Of a stretch of DNA of 10,473 nt, positions 1-6,160 are shown one piece after another. A program made the position numbers and the translations under genes. Under the pieces are notes generated by a model. The model was not told where the DNA came from. It saw only the letters and a list, made by a program, of their open reading frames with translations, and searched no databases. The number at the start of each line of letters is the position of its first letter. The first letter of the stretch is position 1. The stretch covers positions 26,904-37,376 of the forward strand of contig CARCZS010000009.1 in assembly GCA_948956705.1 (NCBI GenBank), in the 5' to 3' direction. The stretch comes from an uncultured Phocaeicola sp. GTDB lineage: Bacteria > Bacteroidota > Bacteroidia > Bacteroidales > Bacteroidaceae.

Positions 1-2
1 TG

Positions 3-32
3 CAAATTTACACAAAGTTTTGATAATTAAAA
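3..32 (-). promoter_or_regulatory. Outward-facing promoter in leader 1
   Basis: On the minus strand, TAAATTTG (10 down to 3) matches the Bacteroides -7 consensus TAnnTTTG exactly and continues into GCA, as in copies 2 and 3. The -33 element is weak: TTTT about 18 bp upstream instead of TTTG. It would transcribe leftward out of the window, away from the regulator gene at 243. Confidence 0.5.
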
Positions 33-136
33 CTTTTTGAGAAGAAAAATCACAAGGCAAATGCAAAAATATCTTTAGTCTTAAGTTATAGGACACTTTT
101 TTATCGACTTAAACTATTAATAATAAAGCGGTTATG

Positions 137-177
137 TGCGTTCGGTGTATCTCTTACTAAGAGATGCACCGAACGCA
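137..177 (+). repeat. Inner palindrome 1 (putative recombination site / RNA hairpin)
   Basis: This 41-bp palindrome has 20-base arms around a single central C at 157. Only one position departs from Watson-Crick pairing, t148 with g166, which is a U-G wobble in the + strand RNA. It is immediately followed by a second small hairpin, AACCCTT-tttt-AAGGGTT (177-194). The core tatctctta-N-taagagat recurs in all four palindromes of the window. Confidence 0.8.
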
Positions 178-242
178 ACCCTTTTTTAAGGGTTTGGAAA
201 ATGTGTATTTATCTGAAATAGAGACGATAAAAAGAGAGTACA

Positions 243-740
243 ATGGACTACCTGTTCCTACATCGCGACAAGCGCACCTTTACTTCCGAAAGGCAGAAGA
301 ATCTGCTCTTCCGGGCTGCCCATCTTTACTGGGAGCAGCAGTTTGCAGGCCGTAACGTGGAGCAGGCAAGGAAAGTCGATTGTGAGCTATATAAATATGT
401 ATTGTACTATTTGGAAGTGCGCCAGGTGTTCCTTGACCCGAAGCTCTCACTGAATAAGTTGAGCGATATGATTGAGACGAACCAGACTTATCTGTCCAAT
501 GTGGTGAACCGCTACTTCGGTTGCCACCTGAAGGATTTGCTGAACAAGTACCGGGTAGAATATGCCAAGGAACTGCTCCGTTCGGACACATATACGCTAG
601 ATGAGCTGCCCCAACATTGCGGATTCCTGTCACGAAGCACATTCTACGCCGCTTTTAAGAAGATGACGGGCGCCTCTCCAAAAAAATATATGAAACAAGA
701 ACAGAGGGCTGTGCCCTCAGAACCGATAGAATATGTATAA
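243..740 (+). CDS. AraC-family small DNA-binding regulator, cassette 1
   Basis: This 165-aa protein is essentially an AraC/XylS-type double helix-turn-helix with no ligand-binding domain. Helix-turn-helix 1 lies at about residues 68-112 (LSLNKLSDMIETNQTYLSN) and helix-turn-helix 2 at about 117-151, with the family signature CGFLSRSTFYAAFKK followed by TGASPKKYM. Residues 1-62 are charged and probably helical and match no domain I know. The ATG at 243 is preceded by a purine-rich AAAAAGAGAG; the cassette 2 copy starts identically. It lies 44 bp upstream of the lipoprotein gene on the same strand, with no promoter visible between, so the two are probably co-transcribed. Residues 1-70 are identical to the cassette 2 copy, and all differences fall in the DNA-binding half. 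Inferred role: transcriptional control of its own or sister cassettes. The target is unknown. Confidence 0.9.
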   Translation: MDYLFLHRDKRTFTSERQKNLLFRAAHLYWEQQFAGRNVEQARKVDCELYKYVLYYLEVRQVFLDPKLSLNKLSDMIETNQTYLSNVVNRYFGCHLKDLLNKYRVEYAKELLRSDTYTLDELPQHCGFLSRSTFYAAFKKMTGASPKKYMKQEQRAVPSEPIEYV

Positions 741-753
741 CCAATTTTAGTTT

Positions 754-773
754 TTTAAATTTATAAATTTAAA
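754..773. promoter_or_regulatory. 20-bp perfect palindrome before lipoprotein 1
   Basis: TTTAAATTTATAAATTTAAA is a perfect palindrome ending 11 bases before the lipoprotein ATG at 785. It is identical in cassette 2 (6130-6149). It may be an operator, or an RNA stem covering the ribosome-binding region; the sequence does not tell which. No strong Shine-Dalgarno is present, as is common in Bacteroides. Confidence 0.6.
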
Positions 774-784
774 GTTTTTCTATT

Positions 785-3700
785 ATGAACAAAAAGTTTT
801 TAAGTGCAATCCTGTTCGGAGCCTTGATGGTTTCGTCAACAGGAACATTCGTGTCTTGTAAAGACTATGATGACGACATCAAGGACTTGCAGGAGCAAAT
901 CGACAAGCAGAAGACTGACCTGAGCGATAAGGTCACTGCCATTGAATCTTCTATCGCCAGCCTGCAAACGGCTCAGACCGGCTTGGAAGGCAAAATAGCA
1001 GAAGTGAAAGATGCCGCTGAAAAGGCTGCTTTGGAAGCTCAGAAGACTGCTATTGCTGCAGCTGCAGAAGAACTCGCCGGTGTAAAGGCAGAGTTGGAAG
1101 CTGCTATCACTAAATTGCAGACTGCAACCGACGAGGAAATTCAGGCTGTAAAAGGTGATATTACAGAAATCGAAGCTTCTATTGCTGAGGTAAACGGTAA
1201 AATCAATGCTTTGCAGGCATTTCAGACAACTACCGAAGAAACTTTAGCTGCTTTGGCTGATGCTGATACTAAATTGGCAGGCACACTGACTGCATTGGAT
1301 GCTGAAGTGAAAGCCAATAAGGTAGCTATCGGTAAAAATGAAGCTGCTATCGGTGCTCAGAAAAAGGCTTTGGATGCCTATATCTTGTCAAACGATGAGG
1401 CTGTAGCTGCCAACAAGACTGCCATTGAAGGCATTCTGGTTACATTGGGTGAACAACAGGAAATCTTGGATGGCCTGAAGGCATTCGATGTGAAAGAAAC
1501 TCAAGATGCTATTGCAGCTATCCAGGCTACACTGGAAACTATGGCTACTGAACTGACAACCTTGTCTAATCAGATTTCAGCAATCAACTCCAACTTGGAT
1601 TTGGTTTGGGCTGCTATTGCCAAAGGTGTAACTCACGTTTCTCTGTATGCTTCGGCTAACGGTGCTATCATTAATGGTGAAAATGTGAAACTTGGAGCAG
1701 CCAACATTGAACTGCTTTCTGCCAAATCAATCGCTGACTGGACTTTCGGTGAAGGAATGCCGGGTGCTGTTAAATTCACTAAGGGTGAAAGAAGCAAACT
1801 GAGAGCTACCTTGGTTGTTCGCGTTTCTCCCGTTACTGCAACTTTAAATGCAGGAGACATTCACTTTATCAGTACTCAACTGGACGGTACTACTCCGGTA
1901 GACTTGGTTGAAAAAGGTTTGGTGAAAGTAACAGGTATAGAGGCTTACAAAGGTGAAGTATTGTCACGCGCCGGTATTTCAGCAACAGGATTGTGGACTG
2001 TAAACTTGGAAGTGGGTGATAAATATGATGAAACTGCTTATGACAAGGCTACAACCGTTGTTAAATCAGAAGAAAAAGATAAGCTGTTTGGCAATCCAGA
2101 TTATAATGTAGTTACTGAAGAAAAGTCTGTCTTATTTGCGGTGAAGGTTGCTGATACAGACAATGCTGCCAGAGCTGCAGTATCTGAATATGCTTTAGCG
2201 TTTACAAAAGACAATTCTGAAGCGAAGGCAACACTTGATTTCAATGTATGGGCCGGAACTGATGGTTGGAAAGTTAAAAATCTGCACAACCGTTTTAGTG
2301 AGAGTGAAGAAGATGTTGATGGAACAAAGGCTCCTACTGAATACACATGGACCGATGCTCCTGCTGCTACTCCTATATTTAAAGGTGCTTTGGCTAATAC
2401 AAAAGAAGATACTGAGGATGACCGCCAAAACACATGCTTGAGTCAAGCAACTGGAAAAGTTGAAAAACCGGTTGTGTCTTCTACTGCAAATTCATTCAAA
2501 GTGAAATTGGCAGACAATATGTTGGCATCAGCTACTCACTTCTATGTAGTATTGGATAAAGAACGTGCTTTGTCTTCAGACGATTCTGAAATCAAGGCTT
2601 GGACAGAAATTTATGAACCGAAGATTACCGGTATCAATACTGTATATGATGTGAAGACTACAGGTGGCGAGGCAACAATCGGTTTCACTGCTGACAACAT
2701 CAATGACGTTATCGGTTTCCGTGTTTACGCTGTAAACTCTAATGGTACTTTGGTTGACCCGGATGGTCGTGCATTCTATGTACGCGTAGGTGCTGTTACA
2801 GATGTAATCTCTGCTAAGACAACTATCATTGCAGATGCTAATGTCGCTTACAATAAGAACTTATCTGGTAAGGTTGACGTTGCAGTTGAAATGAAGGATA
2901 AGTATGCTGAGGCAAAAGGTACAATTGCCGGTGTTGAATTAGTAACTGATAAAGTTTATCACTTGAGTGGCTCTTGGATGGGTGAACCTTACTCAAAAGA
3001 TGCATTCCAGGTTAAATTTGAAATGCAAGATGGTTCTATTCAAGATATTACTTACTTTAATAGTAAAGACTTGAAGGAGTTGGCTAAGGTTAAGAGTATC
3101 TATACTACTCGTACAAAGGATATCGCTGTAACTGATTATGTTGACGACCAAGTTTATAACGGTACTATCAGCTTCAAGAATGATAAAGATGTAGCTATTG
3201 CTACTCTGAATGTTTCTATGACTAAGGTTGTTCCGACTACTTTGCCTGCAGGTACTGCATGGAAGGAAAATCAATTGCAAGCTGACAAGAAGACATACTT
3301 GTGCTATGTTATTCCTGATGCATTTACTCCTGTAACTGCTACCGAAGCTACAATGAAGACCAATGAAATGTTCAATGTTGATGCCACTATCAGTGATGTA
3401 AAGAAGTACACATTCTTCTTCACAACCAACAATCCGATTGTAAATAGAAAGGTTGAAGGTTTCGGTAATACTGTTTTGAGCCTTGATGATAAATCTAAGG
3501 ATGAATTTGCAATGATTGATGATGTAACTCCTTATGATGTAGTCGTTAAGTACAACTATGGTAAGGTTTCATCTAAGACTCCTACTCAGGATATTGTAAT
3601 AGATAATGCAGCAGATGGCTGGAAGGCTATTTATAGCAATATTTATGGCAAGTCTTATACATTCGATTGGGCAAGTGATGCCTATAAAGCAGCCGCACAA

Positions 3701-4066
3701 AAGATAAAATATGGTGTAGACTTCAAGTACATGAATGGTAAGGATGTTGTCACTTTGGATAATGTAATCGAAGGCAAGAGCTCTTATTACGCCATCTATG
3801 ATGCAGTATTGGCTGAGGCAAAAGGCTTGAAGATTATACCTGAGAAATGTTCTTTCGTAACAGTTTCAACAGGCGAAATTTCTGAATACTTCGGAATTAG
3901 TTGGAGTGCTGATGGTAAAACACCTGAATATTTGGAAGCTCTTAAGAAGGATTCTAATATTGGTGCCAATGTTCCTTCTATATTGAAGATTACAGTTCAG
4001 GATTGCTTTGGTAACGAACGTGTAATTGAAATGAACATGACAGTTGTTCCTAACGTTGCAAAATAA
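785..4066 (+). CDS. Large surface lipoprotein with coiled-coil stalk (putative phase-variable S-layer-like protein), cassette 1
   Basis: This 1093-aa secreted lipoprotein starts with a lysine-rich n-region and hydrophobic core (residues 3-23), followed by the lipidation cysteine at residue 25 in FVSC. The mature end is CKDYDDD, an acidic stretch like the Bacteroidetes lipoprotein export signal, so it is probably on the outer face of the outer membrane. Residues 30 to about 275 are rich in Ala, Glu, Lys and Leu in heptad-like spacing and look like a long coiled coil. From about residue 281 to the end the protein is beta-rich, with many VxVxx strands and few cysteines. The C-terminal strand motif ILKITVQDCFGN resembles LTVTVTDIWGY in the cassette 2 paralogue. 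I recognise no enzyme motif. Compared from memory, size and layout fit the B. thetaiotaomicron BT1927-type S-layer lipoproteins. Its expression would depend on the upstream leader through the regulator gene. S-layer function is inferred. Confidence 0.85.
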   Translation: MNKKFLSAILFGALMVSSTGTFVSCKDYDDDIKDLQEQIDKQKTDLSDKVTAIESSIASLQTAQTGLEGKIAEVKDAAEKAALEAQKTAIAAAAEELAGVKAELEAAITKLQTATDEEIQAVKGDITEIEASIAEVNGKINALQAFQTTTEETLAALADADTKLAGTLTALDAEVKANKVAIGKNEAAIGAQKKALDAYILSNDEAVAANKTAIEGILVTLGEQQEILDGLKAFDVKETQDAIAAIQATLETMATELTTLSNQISAINSNLDLVWAAIAKGVTHVSLYASANGAIINGENVKLGAANIELLSAKSIADWTFGEGMPGAVKFTKGERSKLRATLVVRVSPVTATLNAGDIHFISTQLDGTTPVDLVEKGLVKVTGIEAYKGEVLSRAGISATGLWTVNLEVGDKYDETAYDKATTVVKSEEKDKLFGNPDYNVVTEEKSVLFAVKVADTDNAARAAVSEYALAFTKDNSEAKATLDFNVWAGTDGWKVKNLHNRFSESEEDVDGTKAPTEYTWTDAPAATPIFKGALANTKEDTEDDRQNTCLSQATGKVEKPVVSSTANSFKVKLADNMLASATHFYVVLDKERALSSDDSEIKAWTEIYEPKITGINTVYDVKTTGGEATIGFTADNINDVIGFRVYAVNSNGTLVDPDGRAFYVRVGAVTDVISAKTTIIADANVAYNKNLSGKVDVAVEMKDKYAEAKGTIAGVELVTDKVYHLSGSWMGEPYSKDAFQVKFEMQDGSIQDITYFNSKDLKELAKVKSIYTTRTKDIAVTDYVDDQVYNGTISFKNDKDVAIATLNVSMTKVVPTTLPAGTAWKENQLQADKKTYLCYVIPDAFTPVTATEATMKTNEMFNVDATISDVKKYTFFFTTNNPIVNRKVEGFGNTVLSLDDKSKDEFAMIDDVTPYDVVVKYNYGKVSSKTPTQDIVIDNAADGWKAIYSNIYGKSYTFDWASDAYKAAAQKIKYGVDFKYMNGKDVVTLDNVIEGKSSYYAIYDAVLAEAKGLKIIPEKCSFVTVSTGEISEYFGISWSADGKTPEYLEALKKDSNIGANVPSILKITVQDCFGNERVIEMNMTVVPNVAK

Positions 4067-4096
4067 TAGTTTTTAGAGCAGGTTTTAAAAACTATT
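4065..4096 (+). repeat. Inverted repeat at lipoprotein 1 stop codon
   Basis: Perfect 11-base arms AATAGTTTTTA (4065-4075) and TAAAAACTATT (4086-4096) flank a 10-base loop, beginning at the stop codon itself. The stem has no GC-rich base and no T-run behind it. It probably protects the 3' end or assists the terminator that follows. Confidence 0.5.
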
Positions 4097-4107
4097 CCTA
4101 ATAAAGC

Positions 4108-4148
4108 TTACCCTCGTCGCAAGTAATTGTGGCGGGGGTAATTTTTTT
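4108..4148 (+). terminator. Rho-independent terminator of cassette 1
   Basis: A long stem runs from 4108 to 4141 (left arm TTACCCTCGTCGCAA, loop GTAA, right arm closing with GGCGGGGGTAA). All positions pair if three G-U wobbles are allowed. It is followed directly by seven T residues (4142-4148) and lies 42 bp after the lipoprotein stop. Confidence 0.9.
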
Positions 4149-4261
4149 AGGGGCTCCTTTATGGAAAGACTTATGATAAGCTTGCTTAATATTTCCTCGA
4201 TAATAATCTTATAGGTGTCCATTTGATATTACGGAACCTGACACTTCATGGCATATATATA

Positions 4262-4368
4262 TGTAGGCTTACGCGTACGTACGTGTAGGCCTATACGTAT
4301 ATACGTGTGGCCCGATGCGTACGTACGTGCAGGCCTATGCCACCGTATGTGTAGCCCGATGCGTACAC
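4262..4368. repeat. 22-bp degenerate tandem repeat of alternating purine-pyrimidine DNA
   Basis: Four full units and one shortened unit start at 4262, 4284, 4306, 4328 and 4350. Each begins TGTAGG, TGTGGC, TGCAGG or TGTAGC and ends in a run such as CGTACGTACG or CGTATATACG. The unit length is exactly 22 bp for the first four, two helical turns. The CGTACGTACG runs are self-complementary and alternate purine and pyrimidine. No gene overlaps it. Confidence 0.75.
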
Positions 4369-4396
4369 TACAGTGGATAATGCTGTCGTTTCGTGC

Positions 4397-4466
4397 GTAG
4401 GGGCGAGGTTTGCTCGCCCGAAAACAGTTTGTTTTGTGTCTTCGGGCAGGCGAACCCTGCCCCTAC
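4397..4466. repeat. REP-like interspersed inverted repeat
   Basis: A 25-base left arm (4397-4421, starting GTAGGGGCGAGG) and a 25-base right arm (4442-4466, ending CCTGCCCCTAC) pair at 20 of 25 positions around a 20-base loop. GTAGGGGC-type arms are familiar from dispersed intergenic repeats in Bacteroides and other bacteria. A related GTAGGGGCAG occurs at 4603. Probably a non-coding dispersed element. Confidence 0.6.
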
Positions 4467-4515
4467 AGCTGACGATGGGATAGCCCGGTTTAGTTTTGAC
4501 ACACTCCTATGCTGC

Positions 4516-4599
4516 AAAAAAGACCTTGAAGTTTTCAAAAAAGCTCGGTATGTTTCTTAAAAACTTCAGCACCTTTTTTTAAAAGCCCGGCATGTTTTT
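4516..4599. repeat. 21-bp periodic array A
   Basis: Four units of exactly 21 bp (4516, 4537, 4558, 4579) each place an A-run at the start and a T-run at the end around a variable GC-containing centre. Examples are AAAAAAGACCTTGAAGTTTT and the last unit's TTAAAAGCCCGGCATGTTTT. Sequence varies while the period is fixed. Array B and array C share the pattern. It lies in the gene-free stretch after cassette 1, not next to a switch. Confidence 0.7.
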
Positions 4600-4631
4600 C
4601 ATGTAGGGGCAGATGGGAGTTTCCCCTCATG
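4600..4631. repeat. Small hairpin after array A
   Basis: CATGTAGGGG and CCCCTCATG pair over nine bases with one bulged T around a loop of about 13 bases. The left arm resembles the arm of the REP-like element at 4397. No T-run follows. Confidence 0.4.
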
Positions 4632-5052
4632 AAGCCGGTCATTCCCTCTTCTCCCTTCATCCCTATATTTTAATGAGTACACACTGGCTATCAGATGGTT
4701 AAAGATGACAGCACATCTCCTCATCCTCCCTTCAGCCGCGCTTTCCAGGTCCTTTCACAATCTGCCTTCAGTATTTGTCCCGCCGGAAGAAATTCTACAA
4801 ATGAAGGGAGGCTGAAAGGGTGATGACGAGACGTCCCTTCACTACCGGAGCCCCATCAACAGGGCGTTTCAGCAACGAATGAAAGGTGTAAGGAAGAAGC
4901 AGATTTCTGCTTGTAGGGTGAAAAAACACAGTTAGTTTATCACTGCTATCGCAAATGGGTGGCTTTGTTGGATATTGACTGGTTATTAGCCCCATCCAAA
5001 GGCGATGGATTGTAGAAAGATTATCCTCGTGGATGGATTATACAATAGAAGA
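4632..5052. other. Gene-free stretch with decayed-looking inverted repeat
   Basis: I find no convincing gene here. An imperfect inverted repeat links 4717-4737 (CTCCTCATCCTCCCTTCAG...) with 4810-4830 (17 of 21 positions), with 72 bases between. The motif CTCCCTTCA recurs at about 4651 and GAAGGGAG at 4803, which suggests remnants of a dispersed element. A short near-palindrome AAGCAGA-tt-TCTGCTT lies at 4897-4912. Confidence 0.4.
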
Positions 5053-5091
5053 CTCTGCCGAAATTAGGAACAAATATTCGATTCGGCAGAG
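5053..5091. repeat. 10-bp perfect inverted repeat
   Basis: CTCTGCCGAA (5053-5062) and TTCGGCAGAG (5082-5091) are exact reverse complements separated by 19 AT-rich bases. No T-run follows on either strand, so it is not an obvious terminator. It could be a dispersed-repeat end or a protein site. Confidence 0.5.
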
Positions 5092-5119
5092 GGAATGGTC
5101 AAATTAGCAACTATATGAT

Positions 5120-5224
5120 TTTTCAAATGCTTCGGCTTTTGCGAAAAGTTCTATGTCTTTTTGAAAAAGACTTAAGTCTTTTTCGGAAACTCTTTGGTCT
5201 TTTCCAAAAACTTCAAGGTCTTTC
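5120..5224. repeat. 21-bp periodic array B, upstream of switch 2
   Basis: Five units of exactly 21 bp start at 5120, 5141, 5162, 5183 and 5204. The shared pattern is an A-run near the start and a GTCTTTT- or GCTTTT-like end. The third unit (TGAAAAAGACTTAAGTCTTT) is itself nearly palindromic. The array ends 113 bases before the outer palindrome at 5338, exactly as array C does before its own. Confidence 0.75.
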
Positions 5225-5337
5225 CATTATGATACGTTGACATCCGTTAAGATTTACAGAGCAGGAGTAAAACAAACATTTGATGATGCTTAATCTATTG
5301 GGAATGTGATGAATAAAATTGGGGGAGGAAGAAGAAA

Positions 5338-5370
5338 AAAAGTGTATCTCTTACTAAGAGATACACTTTT
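5338..5370. repeat. Outer palindrome 2 (putative recombination site; terminator on minus strand)
   Basis: Perfect 16-base arms lie either side of C5354 (AAAAGTGTATCTCTTA and its complement). Read on the minus strand, the stem ends in a run of seven T (complement of A5335-5341), a classic intrinsic terminator shape. Its 25-base core equals the reverse complement of inner palindrome 2 at 24 of 25 positions. Confidence 0.8.
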
Positions 5371-5375
5371 CGCTG

Positions 5376-5405
5376 CAAATTTACACAAAGTTTTGATAAT
5401 TAAAA
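5376..5405 (-). promoter_or_regulatory. Outward-facing promoter in leader 2
   Basis: TAAATTTG on the minus strand (5383 down to 5376) is an exact TAnnTTTG -7 element, followed by CAGC as is often seen in Bacteroides promoters. The -33 is only TTTT at 5405-5402. The expected start, near 5370, lies at the edge of the outer palindrome, so the RNA would fold into that stem at once. Confidence 0.55.
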
Positions 5406-5509
5406 CTTTTTGAGAAGAAAAATCACAGGTCAAATGCAAAAATATCTTTAGTCTTAAGTTGTAGGACAGTTTTTTATCGGCTTAAACAATTAATAATAAA
5501 GCGGTTATG

Positions 5510-5550
5510 TGCGTTCGGTGTATCTCTTAGTAAGAGATATACTGAACGCA
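5510..5550 (+). repeat. Inner palindrome 2 (putative recombination site / RNA hairpin)
   Basis: 20-base arms lie around a central G at 5530. Two positions are not Watson-Crick, and both (g5520 with t5540, g5517 with t5543) are G-U wobbles on the + strand. Compared with inner palindrome 1, the right arm carries three transitions that all keep pairing. A small hairpin AACCCTT-tttt-AAGGGTT follows (5550-5567). Confidence 0.8.
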
Positions 5551-5615
5551 ACCCTTTTTTAAGGGTTTGGAAAATGTGTATTTATCTGAAAAAGAGACGA
5601 TAAAAAGAGAGTACA

Positions 5616-6116
5616 ATGGACTACCTGTTTCTACACCGCGACAAGCGCACCTTTACTTCCGAAAGGCAGAAGAACCTGCTCTTCCGGGCTGCCCATCTTT
5701 ACTGGGAGCAGCAGTTTGCAGGCCGTAACGTGGAGCAGGCAAGGAAGGTCGATTGTGAGCTATATAAATATGTATTGTACTATTTGGAAGTGCGCCAGGT
5801 GTTCCTTGACCCGAAGCTCTCACTGAAGAAGCTGAGTGAGATGATTGAAACGAACCAAACCTATCTGTCGAACGTAGTAAACCGCTATTTCGGTTGCCAT
5901 CTGAAAGATTTGGTGAACACATACCGCGTGGAATATGCCAAAGAACTGCTCCGCTCAGGCAAATGTCCGTTGGAGGAGCTGCCCCAACGCTGCGGGTTTC
6001 TGTCGCGAAGTACATTTTATACCTCCTTTAAAAAGGTGACGGGTGTCTCTCCCAAAAGATATATGAAACAAGAACAGAGGGCGATACAGCCCTCAGAACC
6101 AATAGAATATGTATAA
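5616..6116 (+). CDS. AraC-family small DNA-binding regulator, cassette 2
   Basis: This 166-aa paralogue of the cassette 1 regulator has the same layout: a charged N-terminal region (1-62) and a double AraC helix-turn-helix (about 68-151, with CGFLSRSTFYTSFKK and TGVSPKRYM). Its first 70 residues are identical to the other copy, and the first 208 coding bases differ at four synonymous positions only. After base 5823 the two diverge, with 16 substitutions and one inserted Gln. Several changes lie in helix-turn-helix 2 (for example ELPQRC for ELPQHC, and GKCPLE for DTYTLD), so DNA targets may differ. No effector domain is present. The gene is followed after 44 bp by the lipoprotein gene. Start chosen as in cassette 1, after AAAAAGAGAG. 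Confidence 0.9.
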   Translation: MDYLFLHRDKRTFTSERQKNLLFRAAHLYWEQQFAGRNVEQARKVDCELYKYVLYYLEVRQVFLDPKLSLKKLSEMIETNQTYLSNVVNRYFGCHLKDLVNTYRVEYAKELLRSGKCPLEELPQRCGFLSRSTFYTSFKKVTGVSPKRYMKQEQRAIQPSEPIEYV

Positions 6117-6129
6117 CCAATTTTAGTTT

Positions 6130-6149
6130 TTTAAATTTATAAATTTAAA
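6130..6149. promoter_or_regulatory. 20-bp perfect palindrome before lipoprotein 2
   Basis: Same sequence and same 11-base distance to the ATG (6161) as the element at 754-773. The entire 44-bp gap is conserved between cassettes although the upstream helix-turn-helix region has diverged, which argues for a function. Confidence 0.6.
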
Positions 6150-6160
6150 GTTTTTCTATT

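Larger units (their letters stand above)
1..177 (+). promoter_or_regulatory. Leader of cassette 1: putative invertible promoter segment, left end outside window
   Basis: This AT-rich leader is about 95% identical (by eye, no indels) to 5374-5550 and shares its first bases with 10420-10472. By alignment to cassette 2, the outer palindrome of this copy lies just left of the window, centred about 19 bases before base 1. The only good Bacteroides -7 element (TAAATTTG on the minus strand, 3-10) points away from the downstream genes. I see no convincing + strand promoter in it; TATCTTTA at about 69-76 is a weak one. Inferred role: promoter segment held in the OFF orientation. Confidence 0.65.
5338..5550 (+). 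promoter_or_regulatory. Putative invertible promoter segment of cassette 2 (OFF orientation)
   Basis: The complete switch: outer palindrome (5338-5370), an AT-rich leader of about 140 bp, and inner palindrome (5510-5550), with centres 176 bp apart. The two palindromes are inverted repeats of each other, including the asymmetric central base (C at 5354, G at 5530). The promoter match just inside the outer site points left. Inversion would place it just before the inner site pointing at the regulator ATG (5616), giving a leader RNA of about 110 bases. This is the known geometry of Bacteroides phase-variable promoters driven by tyrosine recombinases. Actual inversion is inferred, not seen. Confidence 0.7.

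Noticed and set aside
66..80. + strand promoter TATCTTTA in leader 1 as the constitutive promoter of the regulator
   Set aside because: The last base of the TAnnTTTG motif is wrong and no TTTG sits 19-21 bp upstream. The minus-strand element is an exact match.
164..355. 63-aa + strand frame overlapping the inner palindrome and the regulator start
   Set aside because: It overlaps the well-supported regulator gene in another frame. Its sequence looks like a shadow and it begins inside the palindrome.
280..642. 120-aa minus-strand frame, also present opposite the cassette 2 regulator (5653-6015)
   Set aside because: Its conservation is explained by the regulator on the + strand. Composition is that of an antisense shadow and no start signals are visible.
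4262..4368. Resemblance of the CGTACGT repeats to the inverted-repeat motif used by the B. fragilis Mpi invertase
   Set aside because: The match is short and follows from the low-complexity alternation. The units are tandem, do not bracket a promoter, and differ from the tatctctta-N-taagagat sites of the switches here.
4397..4466. Insertion sequence end or MITE
   Set aside because: No target-site duplication is evident and no transposase remnant lies nearby. A dispersed REP-like hairpin is the simpler reading.
4795..4995. 66-aa open frame on the minus strand in the gene-free stretch
   Set aside because: It overlaps the decayed inverted repeat, has no visible promoter or ribosome-binding site, and its translation shows no domain or signal.
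4516..5224. CRISPR array
   Set aside because: The 21-bp units have no constant repeat separated by unique spacers, the units are abutting, and no cas gene is present.
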